A stretch of DNA of 64,000 nucleotides. Source: Pseudodesulfovibrio senegalensis (GTDB lineage Bacteria > Desulfobacterota > Desulfovibrionia > Desulfovibrionales > Desulfovibrionaceae). Positions 54,754-63,027 of the stretch are shown piece by piece (position 1 is the stretch's first letter; every line of letters begins with the position of its first letter). The translations under genes and the position numbers were made by a program. The stretch lies in NCBI RefSeq assembly GCF_008830225.1, contig NZ_WAIE01000005.1, positions 1 to 64,000 on the forward strand. The letters are read 5' to 3'. Under the pieces are notes generated by a model. That model did not search any database. It saw nothing but the letters and a program-made list of their open reading frames with translations, and had not been told where the DNA came from.

Positions 54754-55512
54754 CTAGTTCAAACAGCGAACACATTCCTGATAGCCATTGGCACGGATAT
54801 GCTCGAGGATGTCCCGGGGACGAGCTTCGCAACACAGATGTCCGTTGTAGAGAACCTGGCCGCGGTCTGCGTTGACATAATCAAGGATGTAACCGGTATG
54901 CGTTATGATCAGGCCTGAAGTATTGGCCTGTTCGCGAATCTGCTTGAGTGACTGATCCGGCCGGGCATCGATCCTTCCGTCCAGCAACTGACGGCAAACC
55001 TTGCCGATGAGCTGCATGTTTTCAAGGTCCACGCCGGATTCGGGCTCATCAAAAAGCACAAGGCTCGGACGCTGCGCCATGAGTTGCAACAACTCGGAAC
55101 GCTTGATTTCCCCCCCGGAAAAGCCGTCGTTGATATCCCGGTCCAGAAAATCCGTGAAGTTGACCCTGTCGGCCAGCTCGGGAATATCCACTTCGTGCTC
55201 GCGTGCGCAAAGCTGCACCAGATGACTGGTACGCAATCCGTGAATGGTAGGCGGACGCTGGAAGGACATGCCTACCCCGAGGCGAGCCCGCTCATAGGTG
55301 GGGGCATGCGTAATATCGACACCCTTGAACGTTATTTTTCCCTGAGTGACATCGTATCCGCCAAAACCCATCAACGTCATCAACAGCGACGTTTTCCCCG
55401 AACCGTTCGGTCCAAAGAGAATGAACGTCTCTCCTTCGCGAATCTCAAGGTTGATGCCCTTGAGAACTTCCTTGTCACCTATGTTTACGTGAAGATCTTC
55501 TATTTTCAGCAT
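54754..55512 (-). CDS. sufC: SufC ATPase of Fe-S cluster assembly
   Basis: A 252-residue ABC-type ATPase without membrane parts: Walker A LFGPNGSGKTS near residue 33-43, signature FSGGEIKRSELLQ near 140, Walker B LVLFDEPESGVDL. The E-for-Q-type DEPESG and signature GGEIKRSE are SufC-specific. ATG 55512 (MLKIEDLHV) has GAGGAA nearby; the longer frame is noise. SufC drives the scaffold encoded by the next gene. It is divergent from the Smr gene. Confidence 0.92.
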   Translation of the reverse strand: MLKIEDLHVNIGDKEVLKGINLEIREGETFILFGPNGSGKTSLLMTLMGFGGYDVTQGKITFKGVDITHAPTYERARLGVGMSFQRPPTIHGLRTSHLVQLCAREHEVDIPELADRVNFTDFLDRDINDGFSGGEIKRSELLQLMAQRPSLVLFDEPESGVDLENMQLIGKVCRQLLDGRIDARPDQSLKQIREQANTSGLIITHTGYILDYVNADRGQVLYNGHLCCEARPRDILEHIRANGYQECVRCLN

Positions 55513-55691
55513 TTGATTCCTCATTTTGACCTTAATCCATGCAACAGAATCCCTTACTTGAGCCCGGAACGGAAGTCCAGCGGCATTTACCATACTGTCA
55601 AAGTGTGAAATGGCGTGAAACTTGACATGAACGCACCATATTGAAAGTGTCAATCCAAACTCATGAACCAAACAGCACAAAAGGAATTCAC

Positions 55692-56429
55692 ATGGGTTCT
55701 CGAAAAAAAAAACAAACTCTTGAAGACCTGAAAAAAATAAAAATAGGGTCCGGTGACGACTATATGGACAAGCTCATGGAAAAAGCCCGCGAGGCCAAAG
55801 CCTCGCCAGCCGCGTCTCCCGATCCCCCGAAAGAACCACACGAAGAAACCGACGACGAGGAAACCTTTTTCAATGCCATGCAGGGGGTGCAACAGCTGGA
55901 AGGCCAGAGAAAAGGACGTGAGATCCCGACAAAAACGACCCCTCGCAAAAAGGTGCCCATGGCGGAAAAGGATGAATCGGAAGACCTCCGGCAATTCATG
56001 GCCGGAAACATCGATTTCGAGCTTGAATATACCGATGAGTACATGCATGGCTATGTCACGGGATTGGACAGCAAGGTGTTTTACCAACTCAAGGCCGGCA
56101 GCCTGAGCCATCAGGCCCACGTGGACCTTCATGGCCTGAATTCAGAACAGGCAAGGGACAACCTGCTCTTCTTCATCCGGGAATGCTATCTGCAGAACAA
56201 ACGCTGCCTGCTGGTTATTACTGGCAGAGGCAAAAATTCCCCGGGCGGACGCGGCATCCTGCGCCAAGAGTTGCAGACATGGCTGACCAAAGACCCACTG
56301 CGCCGCATCGTGTTGGCCTTCTGCACGGCTCAGGCCAAGGATGGAGGTGCCGGAGCTGTCTATGTCCTTTTGCGAAAACAAAAAAAGCAAAAAGGCAAAG
56401 TCAAATGGGACACCATGATGAATTGGTAA
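55692..56429 (+). CDS. Smr-domain protein
   Basis: A 245-residue protein with a C-terminal Smr domain of the MutS2/SMR family (about residues 145-235): VDLHGLNSEQARDNLLFFIRE, VITGRGKNSPGG and GGAGAVYVLLRK. The N-terminal part is charged and partly low-complexity, with Lys-rich and Glu-rich segments. Smr domains cleave or nick DNA/RNA junctions; the bacterial stand-alone members are linked to ribosome rescue or recombination. ATG 55692 has AAGGA six bases upstream. It converges with the CheW gene at a shared terminator. Confidence 0.88.
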   Translation: MGSRKKKQTLEDLKKIKIGSGDDYMDKLMEKAREAKASPAASPDPPKEPHEETDDEETFFNAMQGVQQLEGQRKGREIPTKTTPRKKVPMAEKDESEDLRQFMAGNIDFELEYTDEYMHGYVTGLDSKVFYQLKAGSLSHQAHVDLHGLNSEQARDNLLFFIRECYLQNKRCLLVITGRGKNSPGGRGILRQELQTWLTKDPLRRIVLAFCTAQAKDGGAGAVYVLLRKQKKQKGKVKWDTMMNW

Positions 56430-56435
56430 TAAAAA

Positions 56436-56465
56436 AAGCCCCCCAACCAAACGGTTAGGGGGCTT
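56436..56465. terminator. Shared terminator between Smr and cheW genes
   Basis: Hairpin AAGCCCCCCAACC / GGTTAGGGGGCTT, with one mismatch, between convergent stops. It has A-runs on the left and a T-rich right flank, so it acts both ways. Confidence 0.8.
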
Positions 56466-56485
56466 CTTCTTCGCCAAAACAGGCT

Positions 56486-57001
56486 TTAGGCGGCCTCTTC
56501 CTGCCCGCCTTCCTGTTCCTTGCCCATACCCTTGACCAAAGCAAGCTCCTCTGCGGAGAATATCTTATTAATATCCAAGATAATAATGAACTTTTCGTCC
56601 TGACGTCCCATACCGCGGATGTATTCGGCATTGACCGCCGCACCCATTTTCGGTGCCGGTTCAATGCTTTCGGGCATCATCTCGAACACCTCACGAACAG
56701 AATCCACCAGAGCCCCCATAACGGTAATCTCTCCGTCGAATTCTATTTCCACTATGATGATACACGTATCAACCGTGTCTTCGCCCTTTGACATACCAAG
56801 TTTCATACGCATATCCACAACAGGGACAGCGTGGCCGCGCAAATTGATTACTCCACGCATAAATCCCGGAGTTCGCGGAATTTTGGTAATGGAAGTCAGT
56901 TCCAAAACCTCCCGAACGGTGCCGATATCAAGGGCAAATATCTCGCGCCCGAGAGTAAACGTCAAAAACTGATTGATGTCATTCAGGACTTCTTCAGACA
57001 T
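56486..57001 (-). CDS. cheW: Chemotaxis coupling protein CheW (copy 2)
   Basis: A 171-residue CheW paralogue of the 24359-24859 protein, with the same motif series (FLTFTLGREIFALDI, GVINLRGHAVPVVDMRMKLGM, DTVDTCIII). It starts 77 bases after the MCP stop and belongs to the same receptor-coupler type of cassette. It has an extra Glu-rich tail (GKEQEGGQEEAA). It should link the MCP to CheA, which is not in the window. Confidence 0.93.
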   Translation of the reverse strand: MSEEVLNDINQFLTFTLGREIFALDIGTVREVLELTSITKIPRTPGFMRGVINLRGHAVPVVDMRMKLGMSKGEDTVDTCIIIVEIEFDGEITVMGALVDSVREVFEMMPESIEPAPKMGAAVNAEYIRGMGRQDEKFIIILDINKIFSAEELALVKGMGKEQEGGQEEAA

Positions 57002-57077
57002 TGCACTCCCCTTTTTTTGGTTTGGGCTTTATTCAACACTATTCACCCTTCCAATTCCTGCAATGATTTTCTCGCAG

Positions 57078-59090
57078 TCAAAACTGTTCAAAATCATCAT
57101 CCCGGTCGCCAATCGAATCCAGTTGCTCTACATTCCCGGAATAAGCGTTGTGATCATAATCAGTTGCCTGATTACCTGCAATAGAAAGCTGGTTGAGCGG
57201 CTTTGAAGGGCCTACACTTTTTACTGCACGATCTCGCCCATTCAGGCTTGCATAGGAACCAGAACCGTTTTCCGTGCGGAAAAACGACATTGTCTGCTGT
57301 AAAAGCTGCCCTTGCCCGGCCAACTCCTCGCTGGTTGAGGCCATTTCTTCGGACGCCGAAGCATTCTGCTGGATAACTGTATCCAATTGTTGGATAGCAT
57401 CATTGATTTGCGCAGCGCCGCTATTCTGCTCGTTGCTTGAAGCGGCAATCTCCTGAACCAGCTCTGCGGTCTTTTGGATGTCAGGCACGAGCTTTTCGAG
57501 CATCTGCCCGGCCTGTTCTGCCACACTGACGGTAGACGTTGACAACTCGCTGATTTCACCGGCGGCGGTCCCGCTACGTTCAGCAAGCTTGCGGACCTCG
57601 GCAGCCACAACGGCGAACCCCTTGCCGTGTTCGCCTGCACGCGCGGCCTCGATTGCAGCGTTCAATGCCAAGAGGTTGGTCTGTCGGGCGATCTCCTCGA
57701 TTATGGAAATCTTCTCGGCAATATTTTTCATGGCCTCGACAGCCTGATGCACGGCTACGCCGCCCTGTTCCGCATCAATCGAGGCTTGGCGGGCGATAGA
57801 TTCCGTCTGTGTAGCATTTTCCGCATTCTGGCTGATGTTGGATCCCATCTCCTCCATGGATGACGAAACCTCTTCTATGGAAGCGGCCTGTTCTGTCGCC
57901 CCCTGGGAAAGTGTTTCTGCCGAGGCAGACATCTCCTCACTGCCGGACGCCACATTGTCCGTTGCTCCCCTGACATCAGCAACCACCACACGAAGCCGCT
58001 CAACCATAGAATTGAGGGCCGCGGCAAGCACGCCGACTTCATCCTTTTGATTGACCTGCAACGTCTGCGTAAAATCGCCCGAAGCCATGGCCTCGGCAAA
58101 ATTGACCCCCATGGCAACGGGACGGGTTATGGATCGCGTAAGGAAAACTGCGGCAACAATACCGATCAGCAAAGCAAAAGCCGCAGCTCCCAGGCTCATA
58201 TAAACAGCCTGACTGATTTCTTGCAGCATTTTATTTTTCTGATCCGCGCGTGCTTCCCGGCAAACCGTGTCCGCATTTCTTGCGGCAGCGACCATATCAC
58301 TTGTGGCAGTGTCCTGCTGCTTTATCAATTCTACAAAATGCCCGAACTCCTTCTGATACGCAGCTATGGAACTCATGACATTATCAATCTGGGCCATATT
58401 GTTCCTGTTGGCAAAACGCGTCTTCAAATCCTTGCCCAACGTCAACAGCTGCTCGATATCCTTTTTGTTTTTAAGCAAAAAGGATTCCTTGCCGGAAATG
58501 ATAACTTCCTTTTCGTTCTTTCGGGCATCAAGGAACCACTTGATCATACGATTCGCGTCGTCAGCCTTGGTAATCTTATCATTCAAAGCCTGCTGAGAGG
58601 CCGTTCCGGTCCTTCGCAACGAGGCCAACTGCTTTTTCTGGTCTTCACGCAAGGCCTCGATCTCGGTCAAGGCTGTCCGGGCATGTTCACGCATGGCAGC
58701 CATGGCTGTGTTCTTCTGCCCCTCCATGGCCACATACCCACTAAACTCCTCGGCGTATTTCTGAACAGCGCCTTTCACGGAATCCATCTGCTTTTTGTTC
58801 AATTCCTGATCAAACTTATTTCGAGTCTGCGTCACTTGCGCATTCAATTTCTTCAGCGCCTCTGCGTGCTCGTCCAGATATTTCTCATCCTTACGCTGCA
58901 TGTAATTCTTTTCCACGACACGGGCCTCAAGAATGAACCGCACCAGTCGGTTCACATCGTCAGCCTTGTCAACCCTGTCCTGAACCCCATGCAAGCTTTG
59001 ATAGCCAATAACTGCCACCAAAAGCGTCAACAATAAGACAAGACCGAACCCCAAGCCCAGCTTCAGGCCCAAGCGCATGTTTTTCAACAT
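57078..59090 (-). CDS. Methyl-accepting chemotaxis protein (copy 2)
   Basis: A 670-residue receptor: TM1 about residues 11-31, a long helical periplasmic domain (about 32-290, HBM-like with Lys/Glu-rich helices), TM2 about 295-318, HAMP, and a signalling hairpin with tip near 467 ([19 protein letters not shown]). The tail ends DFEQF, again an x-aromatic-x-x-aromatic CheR/CheB-docking type. It differs strongly from copy 1 in the sensing domain but is almost identical over the signalling part. GGGGG lies before ATG 59090. Confidence 0.94.
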   Translation of the reverse strand: MLKNMRLGLKLGLGFGLVLLLTLLVAVIGYQSLHGVQDRVDKADDVNRLVRFILEARVVEKNYMQRKDEKYLDEHAEALKKLNAQVTQTRNKFDQELNKKQMDSVKGAVQKYAEEFSGYVAMEGQKNTAMAAMREHARTALTEIEALREDQKKQLASLRRTGTASQQALNDKITKADDANRMIKWFLDARKNEKEVIISGKESFLLKNKKDIEQLLTLGKDLKTRFANRNNMAQIDNVMSSIAAYQKEFGHFVELIKQQDTATSDMVAAARNADTVCREARADQKNKMLQEISQAVYMSLGAAAFALLIGIVAAVFLTRSITRPVAMGVNFAEAMASGDFTQTLQVNQKDEVGVLAAALNSMVERLRVVVADVRGATDNVASGSEEMSASAETLSQGATEQAASIEEVSSSMEEMGSNISQNAENATQTESIARQASIDAEQGGVAVHQAVEAMKNIAEKISIIEEIARQTNLLALNAAIEAARAGEHGKGFAVVAAEVRKLAERSGTAAGEISELSTSTVSVAEQAGQMLEKLVPDIQKTAELVQEIAASSNEQNSGAAQINDAIQQLDTVIQQNASASEEMASTSEELAGQGQLLQQTMSFFRTENGSGSYASLNGRDRAVKSVGPSKPLNQLSIAGNQATDYDHNAYSGNVEQLDSIGDRDDDFEQF

Positions 59091-59166
59091 ATCGAATACC
59101 CCCTGTAATTGGCGTTGAATATTGAGGGATACTGTACCGTGAAGAAAAACTTCAAACAGTATTTTT

Positions 59167-59194
59167 TTATCGAAACATTAAAATTATAACGTTA
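59167..59194 (-). promoter_or_regulatory. Candidate sigma-28 (FliA) promoter for MCP copy 2
   Basis: On the minus strand TAACGTTA is followed, after 12 bases, by TTCGATAA, near the TAAAGTTT / GCCGATAA consensus (six of eight matches each). Position, about 75 bases before the MCP, and the gene's role make it plausible, but spacing is one longer than ideal. Confidence 0.35.
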
Positions 59195-59256
59195 TCTAAT
59201 ACCTTTTGATATCAACTGCCGCATTCACCCAAAAAAACGAAAAAACAAAAAACATG

Positions 59257-59283
59257 TTGACATATGACGCCCCCCCTTATAGA
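59257..59283 (+). promoter_or_regulatory. Candidate promoter for tRNA-Pro
   Basis: TTGACA at 59257-59262 and TATAGA at 59278-59283 with a 15-base spacer, about 15 bases before the tRNA. Confidence 0.45.
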
Positions 59284-59297
59284 CATTTTCTCCGCGT

Positions 59298-59374
59298 CGG
59301 GATGTAGCGCAGTTTGGGAGCGCACTTGAATGGGGTTCAAGGGGTCGGAGGTTCAAATCCTCTCATCCCGACCA
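59298..59374 (+). tRNA. tRNA-Pro (anticodon GGG)
   Basis: A 77-base cloverleaf CGGGATGTAGCGCAG... with CCA encoded. The stem CTTGA/TCAAG encloses ATGGGGT, anticodon GGG (codons CCC/CCU). C1-G72 and the ATCCCGACCA end fit tRNA-Pro. Confidence 0.95.
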
Positions 59375-59392
59375 AAACAAGCCTGAACCCCG

Positions 59393-59418
59393 AAGGGACT
59401 GGAGAAATCCAGTCCCTT
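59393..59418 (+). terminator. Terminator of tRNA-Pro
   Basis: Perfect eleven-pair stem AAGGGACTGGA / TCCAGTCCCTT followed by CTTTTA, ten bases before tRNA-Thr. It may reduce rather than abolish read-through into tRNA-Thr. Confidence 0.7.
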
Positions 59419-59427
59419 CTTTTACAA

Positions 59428-59503
<76 letters not shown>

Positions 59504-59509
59504 GAAATC

Positions 59510-59543
59510 AAAAAGCCCTTTCTCTTGCGAGAAAGGGCTTTTT
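59510..59543. terminator. Terminator after tRNA-Thr, usable from both sides
   Basis: Perfect fifteen-pair stem AAAAAGCCCTTTCTC / GAGAAAGGGCTTTTT with a TTGC loop. It closes the tRNA pair and also the minus-strand small membrane gene that ends at 59566. Confidence 0.88.
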
Positions 59544-59565
59544 ACATTGTTGCTTCACCAGTCGA

Positions 59566-59733
59566 TCATAATCGATCGACCAGAACCCAAAACACGAATG
59601 CTCCCACGAACAGACGTACGACATGTCCCACATGAAAATGGTACCCCACATCCACGAAGAACATGAACAGGACAGACGCCACAAAAAGGACCAGGATAAT
59701 TTTTCGGAACGTATTCAAACGCAAAAGATTCAT
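59566..59733 (-). CDS. Small membrane protein, two predicted helices
   Basis: A 55-residue protein with hydrophobic segments at about residues 11-26 and 37-53, and a His/Gly-rich turn between (VGYHFHVGH). I recognise no family. ATG 59733 (MNLLRLNTFRK) has CGGAG six bases upstream. It lies 20 bases after the lonB-type protease gene on the same strand and before a terminator, so it may be the last gene of that operon. Confidence 0.7.
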   Translation of the reverse strand: MNLLRLNTFRKIILVLFVASVLFMFFVDVGYHFHVGHVVRLFVGAFVFWVLVDRL

Positions 59734-59753
59734 TGTTGCTCCGTAATGCCTTA

Positions 59754-62210
59754 TCAACCAGTACGCGAAGAATCATCACTCTTGCCAAATTCACGCAAGC
59801 CTTCAGCAAGAGCACGCAATTTCCTGTCAACCATTTCAAATACCGAATTTTTCGTATAACCAGCCTTTGTTCGCTTACCGGCTTTCCTGCCGGTCAGCAA
59901 CTCAATCCCCTGGTCAATGGACGACACGGCCCACACATTGAATTGCCCCTGTCGTATGGCTTCGACGACCTCATGGCGAAGCATGAGATCCTTGACGTTG
60001 GGCTTGGGAATCATGACTCCCTGACTTCCGGTGAGTCCACTTTTCTTGCAACAGAGAAAGAACCCCTCGATCTTTTCATTGACTCCGCCGATAGGCTGAA
60101 TCTGGCCGCGCTGATTCACTGATCCGGTAACCGCAATGTCCTGACGCAGGGGCACGTCCGCCAAACTGGACAGCAACGCGTACAATTCGGTGGAGGAAGC
60201 CGAATCTCCGTCAATTCCACCATAGGCCTGTTCAAAGGCAATGCTCGCGGCAAGAGTCAATGGCTTGTCCTGGGCAAACATGCTGCGCAGGTATCCTGAC
60301 AGAATCTGCATGCCCTTGTTGTGAATCGGCCCGGAAAGTTCGGATTCACGCTCAATATTGATGATGCCGTCCTTGCCCATGGAGGTAACGGCCGTGATGC
60401 GCGAGGGTTTACCGAACATGTAATCCCCGAATGAATATACGGCCAACCCGTTTATCTGGCCGACAACCTCCCCTTCCACGTCCACGAAAAGGCTGCCGCG
60501 ATCGATCATCTCCTGCAACCGCTCTTCCACGCGGTTGGCCCGATAGACTGCATCATCAAGCGCCTGCAACACATGGCGGTCTTCCACCGTTTCGGCATTA
60601 TCCATTTTGGCCTGATAATCCGATTCCACCAGCAAGTCTGCCAGCCGAGGAAATGCGGCCGACAACTTTTCTTTTCGCCCCGACAACCGGACAAGATGTT
60701 CCAATACAGCAGCCACGGCTGTTGAGGAAAACGGTCGAATCTCGCGCTTTTCCACCTCGGAACGCACAAAACGCGCAAGCTGCTCCACCACGCGATCATT
60801 GCGATCCATTGCTGTATCAAAATCAACCCGGGCCTTGAATATCTTGTGCATATCCGGATCATAGTGGCGCAACAGAGCCCACAAACGATTGTCTCCCAAC
60901 ACCACCACCTTGACGTTCATGCCGATACGTTCGGGTTTCAATCCGGTGGCGGTTATGAAGTAATAGGGATCATAGGTTTCAATCTCGATCTGTTCGGTTT
61001 TCAGGGATCGTTTCAATGTCGACCAAACACCGGGTTCCATGATGGCATCCAAAAGGTTGATCACCAGATAACCACCGTTGGCCTTGACAAAAGACCCTGC
61101 CTTGATCTTGGTGAAATCGGTTCGCCACCCTCCGGCCCTATCCATAACCCGCTCAATGCTTCCAAAGAGGTTCCGATACGTTGGATACGACTCGATGATC
61201 ACCGGCGGCCCTTCCTGCTCGGAATTATCCACCAGAAGATTAACGGCATAGGGACGCAAAATGTGCTCAGGAGAAACACCAGGCATTACCATCCCGGGCA
61301 GCGGACCCTTTTGTGGCACTCCAAGGGTCTTTATTTCATCAAGATGCTCGACCATGTTTTCAAGAACGCTATCGAGAAAACGGGCCACTTTTTCTTCCTG
61401 AAACTCATGACGCAAGGGAAGCAGAATCTCTTCAGCAAGATTCATGAACATGAGACGGTCCACTTCCTCATGCTTCTTGCCTACCGCCTTATGCAATTCC
61501 TTGATTTCCTGAACAATATGATCAATTTCTTCCTTGAGTTCCTTGCGTTTTTCACGCAAACGCTCAAATTCTTCACGTGGAAAACGCCCGTTTTCAACCA
61601 TTTCCTCAAGCTGAATAAGTCGCTTGGGCTCACCATCAACCAAAGGCACGATATCCGGGCGTTGCAAGGGCCCCATCTGCATGCGCACCATGACCAGTCC
61701 AGTATCTTTGACCTTTTCCTCTATGGCCTTATAGAACCCCATAACCTGCTTCTCATGGGCCTCGGCCAACTCGTTTTTTCTGGCAATATATTCTTCGCTT
61801 TCGAAAAGCTGCGGGACCTCCTGCTTTATGCCCTCTGTAAACTCGTGCATTCGTTTTTTGAAAAGGTTGCCTTTCCCGGCCTCCAGACGCAGCAAAAGCG
61901 GTTCCTCGGAGTGCTTGAAATTATTTACATAACAAAGATCATTTGGCACTTCGCCGTGTCGATTCAATTCGGCAAGCAGCTTTCTGATCATGGCCATACG
62001 ACCGGTACCGGGTTCTCCTGTAACAAAAAGATTGTACCCTTTCTTGTCCATGCCTATGCCGAAACGAAAAGCCTGAACACCACGCTCCTGTCCGATTATC
62101 TCAGTCAGCGGTTCAAGCTCGGCAGTTGATTCAAAAGGAAGTGCGTCAGGAGACATCGTCCATCGAAGTTGGTCCAGAGAGACCTTGAGTTGCGAATTTC
62201 TGCCAGCCAT
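59754..62210 (-). CDS. LonB-like ATP-dependent protease (Lon family, S16)
   Basis: An 818-residue protease of the AAA_32 + Lon-C group, distinct from classical LonA. The N-terminal ATPase part has a Walker A-like GEPGTGRM near residue 82 (Arg in place of Lys), then a long charged coiled-coil region (about 190-280). The C-terminal protease domain has Ser670 (GDSASSTE) and Lys713 (NEKIEGFF), 43 residues apart as in Lon. ATG 62210 has AAGGGAG eight bases upstream. It starts 18 bases after the hsp20 gene, so chaperone and protease are co-expressed. Confidence 0.92.
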   Translation of the reverse strand: MAGRNSQLKVSLDQLRWTMSPDALPFESTAELEPLTEIIGQERGVQAFRFGIGMDKKGYNLFVTGEPGTGRMAMIRKLLAELNRHGEVPNDLCYVNNFKHSEEPLLLRLEAGKGNLFKKRMHEFTEGIKQEVPQLFESEEYIARKNELAEAHEKQVMGFYKAIEEKVKDTGLVMVRMQMGPLQRPDIVPLVDGEPKRLIQLEEMVENGRFPREEFERLREKRKELKEEIDHIVQEIKELHKAVGKKHEEVDRLMFMNLAEEILLPLRHEFQEEKVARFLDSVLENMVEHLDEIKTLGVPQKGPLPGMVMPGVSPEHILRPYAVNLLVDNSEQEGPPVIIESYPTYRNLFGSIERVMDRAGGWRTDFTKIKAGSFVKANGGYLVINLLDAIMEPGVWSTLKRSLKTEQIEIETYDPYYFITATGLKPERIGMNVKVVVLGDNRLWALLRHYDPDMHKIFKARVDFDTAMDRNDRVVEQLARFVRSEVEKREIRPFSSTAVAAVLEHLVRLSGRKEKLSAAFPRLADLLVESDYQAKMDNAETVEDRHVLQALDDAVYRANRVEERLQEMIDRGSLFVDVEGEVVGQINGLAVYSFGDYMFGKPSRITAVTSMGKDGIINIERESELSGPIHNKGMQILSGYLRSMFAQDKPLTLAASIAFEQAYGGIDGDSASSTELYALLSSLADVPLRQDIAVTGSVNQRGQIQPIGGVNEKIEGFFLCCKKSGLTGSQGVMIPKPNVKDLMLRHEVVEAIRQGQFNVWAVSSIDQGIELLTGRKAGKRTKAGYTKNSVFEMVDRKLRALAEGLREFGKSDDSSRTG

Positions 62211-62227
62211 AATGATTACTCCCTTGC

Positions 62228-62647
62228 TCACTCTTTGGTGTCCACGCGCACCAGATGGCCATACGGATTCCTGCACTGCGGCAAATGAATCTCGAGAATA
62301 CCGCCTTCAAAGACTGCCCGCACCTCAGCAGCATCCACACGACACGGTAACCGCACTTCCTTCTTGAACATACGATGCGTCCTTGTGCCGCCACTTTCAC
62401 ATTCGGCTTCCCCGGAAATGACCATGCGCCCGTCGTGAACAGTTACAACAAGGTCGTCCGCCTTCATTCCGGAAATTTCCATTCGCGCTACAAATTCACC
62501 GTGTTCATTACTAAAAACAAGATCGCCAGCCATCCGGTCATGCATCGCAGGCAATTCGAAATCCGAACAAAAATCATCAAACAGCCGGTCAACATTGCGT
62601 TTCAATTTTTCCAATTCACTTTGGCTCCACAATTTCAAATTCGGCAT
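62228..62647 (-). CDS. Hsp20/alpha-crystallin small heat-shock protein
   Basis: A 139-residue small heat-shock chaperone. The alpha-crystallin domain spans about residues 45-135 (FVARMEISGMKADDLVVTVHDG, KKEVRLPCRVD) and ends in VFEGGILEIHLPQ, the usual A-x-x-x-G-V-L pattern in altered form. The short C-terminal tail lacks a clear IxI motif. ATG 62647 has GGGAGG seven bases upstream. It precedes the Lon-type protease by 17 bases, a heat-shock-like pair. Confidence 0.93.
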   Translation of the reverse strand: MPNLKLWSQSELEKLKRNVDRLFDDFCSDFELPAMHDRMAGDLVFSNEHGEFVARMEISGMKADDLVVTVHDGRMVISGEAECESGGTRTHRMFKKEVRLPCRVDAAEVRAVFEGGILEIHLPQCRNPYGHLVRVDTKE

Positions 62648-62765
62648 GAACAAACCTCCCATCCACAAGCCGTTCAAAACAACCGAACCGCAACACCCTT
62701 GAGCCGAAACCTTTTACAAATCTGTACCACACAACACGCGATAGAAACAATAAACCACAAAAAAA

Positions 62766-62793
62766 AGCCCTGCCTCCGAACCGGGGCAGGGCT
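62766..62793 (-). terminator. Terminator of the 60-residue membrane gene
   Basis: Stem AGCCCTGCC / GGCAGGGCT; the minus strand continues with eight T. It separates the small membrane gene from hsp20. Confidence 0.82.
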
Positions 62794-62814
62794 GAAAGCA
62801 ACCAGTGAAAAAAG

Positions 62815-62997
62815 CTACAATCCTTTGAAAACATTCCCCAAGGCCAAAACCCCGAACCCGGCGGAAACCAGCCAGAAAGGCCGCACTGCCCGTTCCAGAG
62901 CAGGAACAGACATGACGTCCACATGAATGAGAATTCCGAGAAGCCCGATAATGACGGCAATCACCCAAGTCAGCAGCTTGGGACTATTCATCTGCAT
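62815..62997 (-). CDS. Small membrane protein, two predicted helices
   Basis: A 60-residue protein with helices at about residues 8-28 (WVIAVIIGLLGILIHV) and 39-57. I recognise no family. ATG 62997 has GGAG five bases upstream. It lies 30 bases after the GGDEF-EAL gene on the same strand and has its own terminator. Confidence 0.78.
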   Translation of the reverse strand: MQMNSPKLLTWVIAVIIGLLGILIHVDVMSVPALERAVRPFWLVSAGFGVLALGNVFKGL

Positions 62998-63027
62998 ACA
63001 CACACTCCACTGCAAAAATCTCGACAT

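Noticed and set aside
60846-62129. A 427-codon plus-strand frame
   Set aside because: Antisense to the LonB-like protease; the opposite strand has the true protease motifs and the hsp20 operon context.
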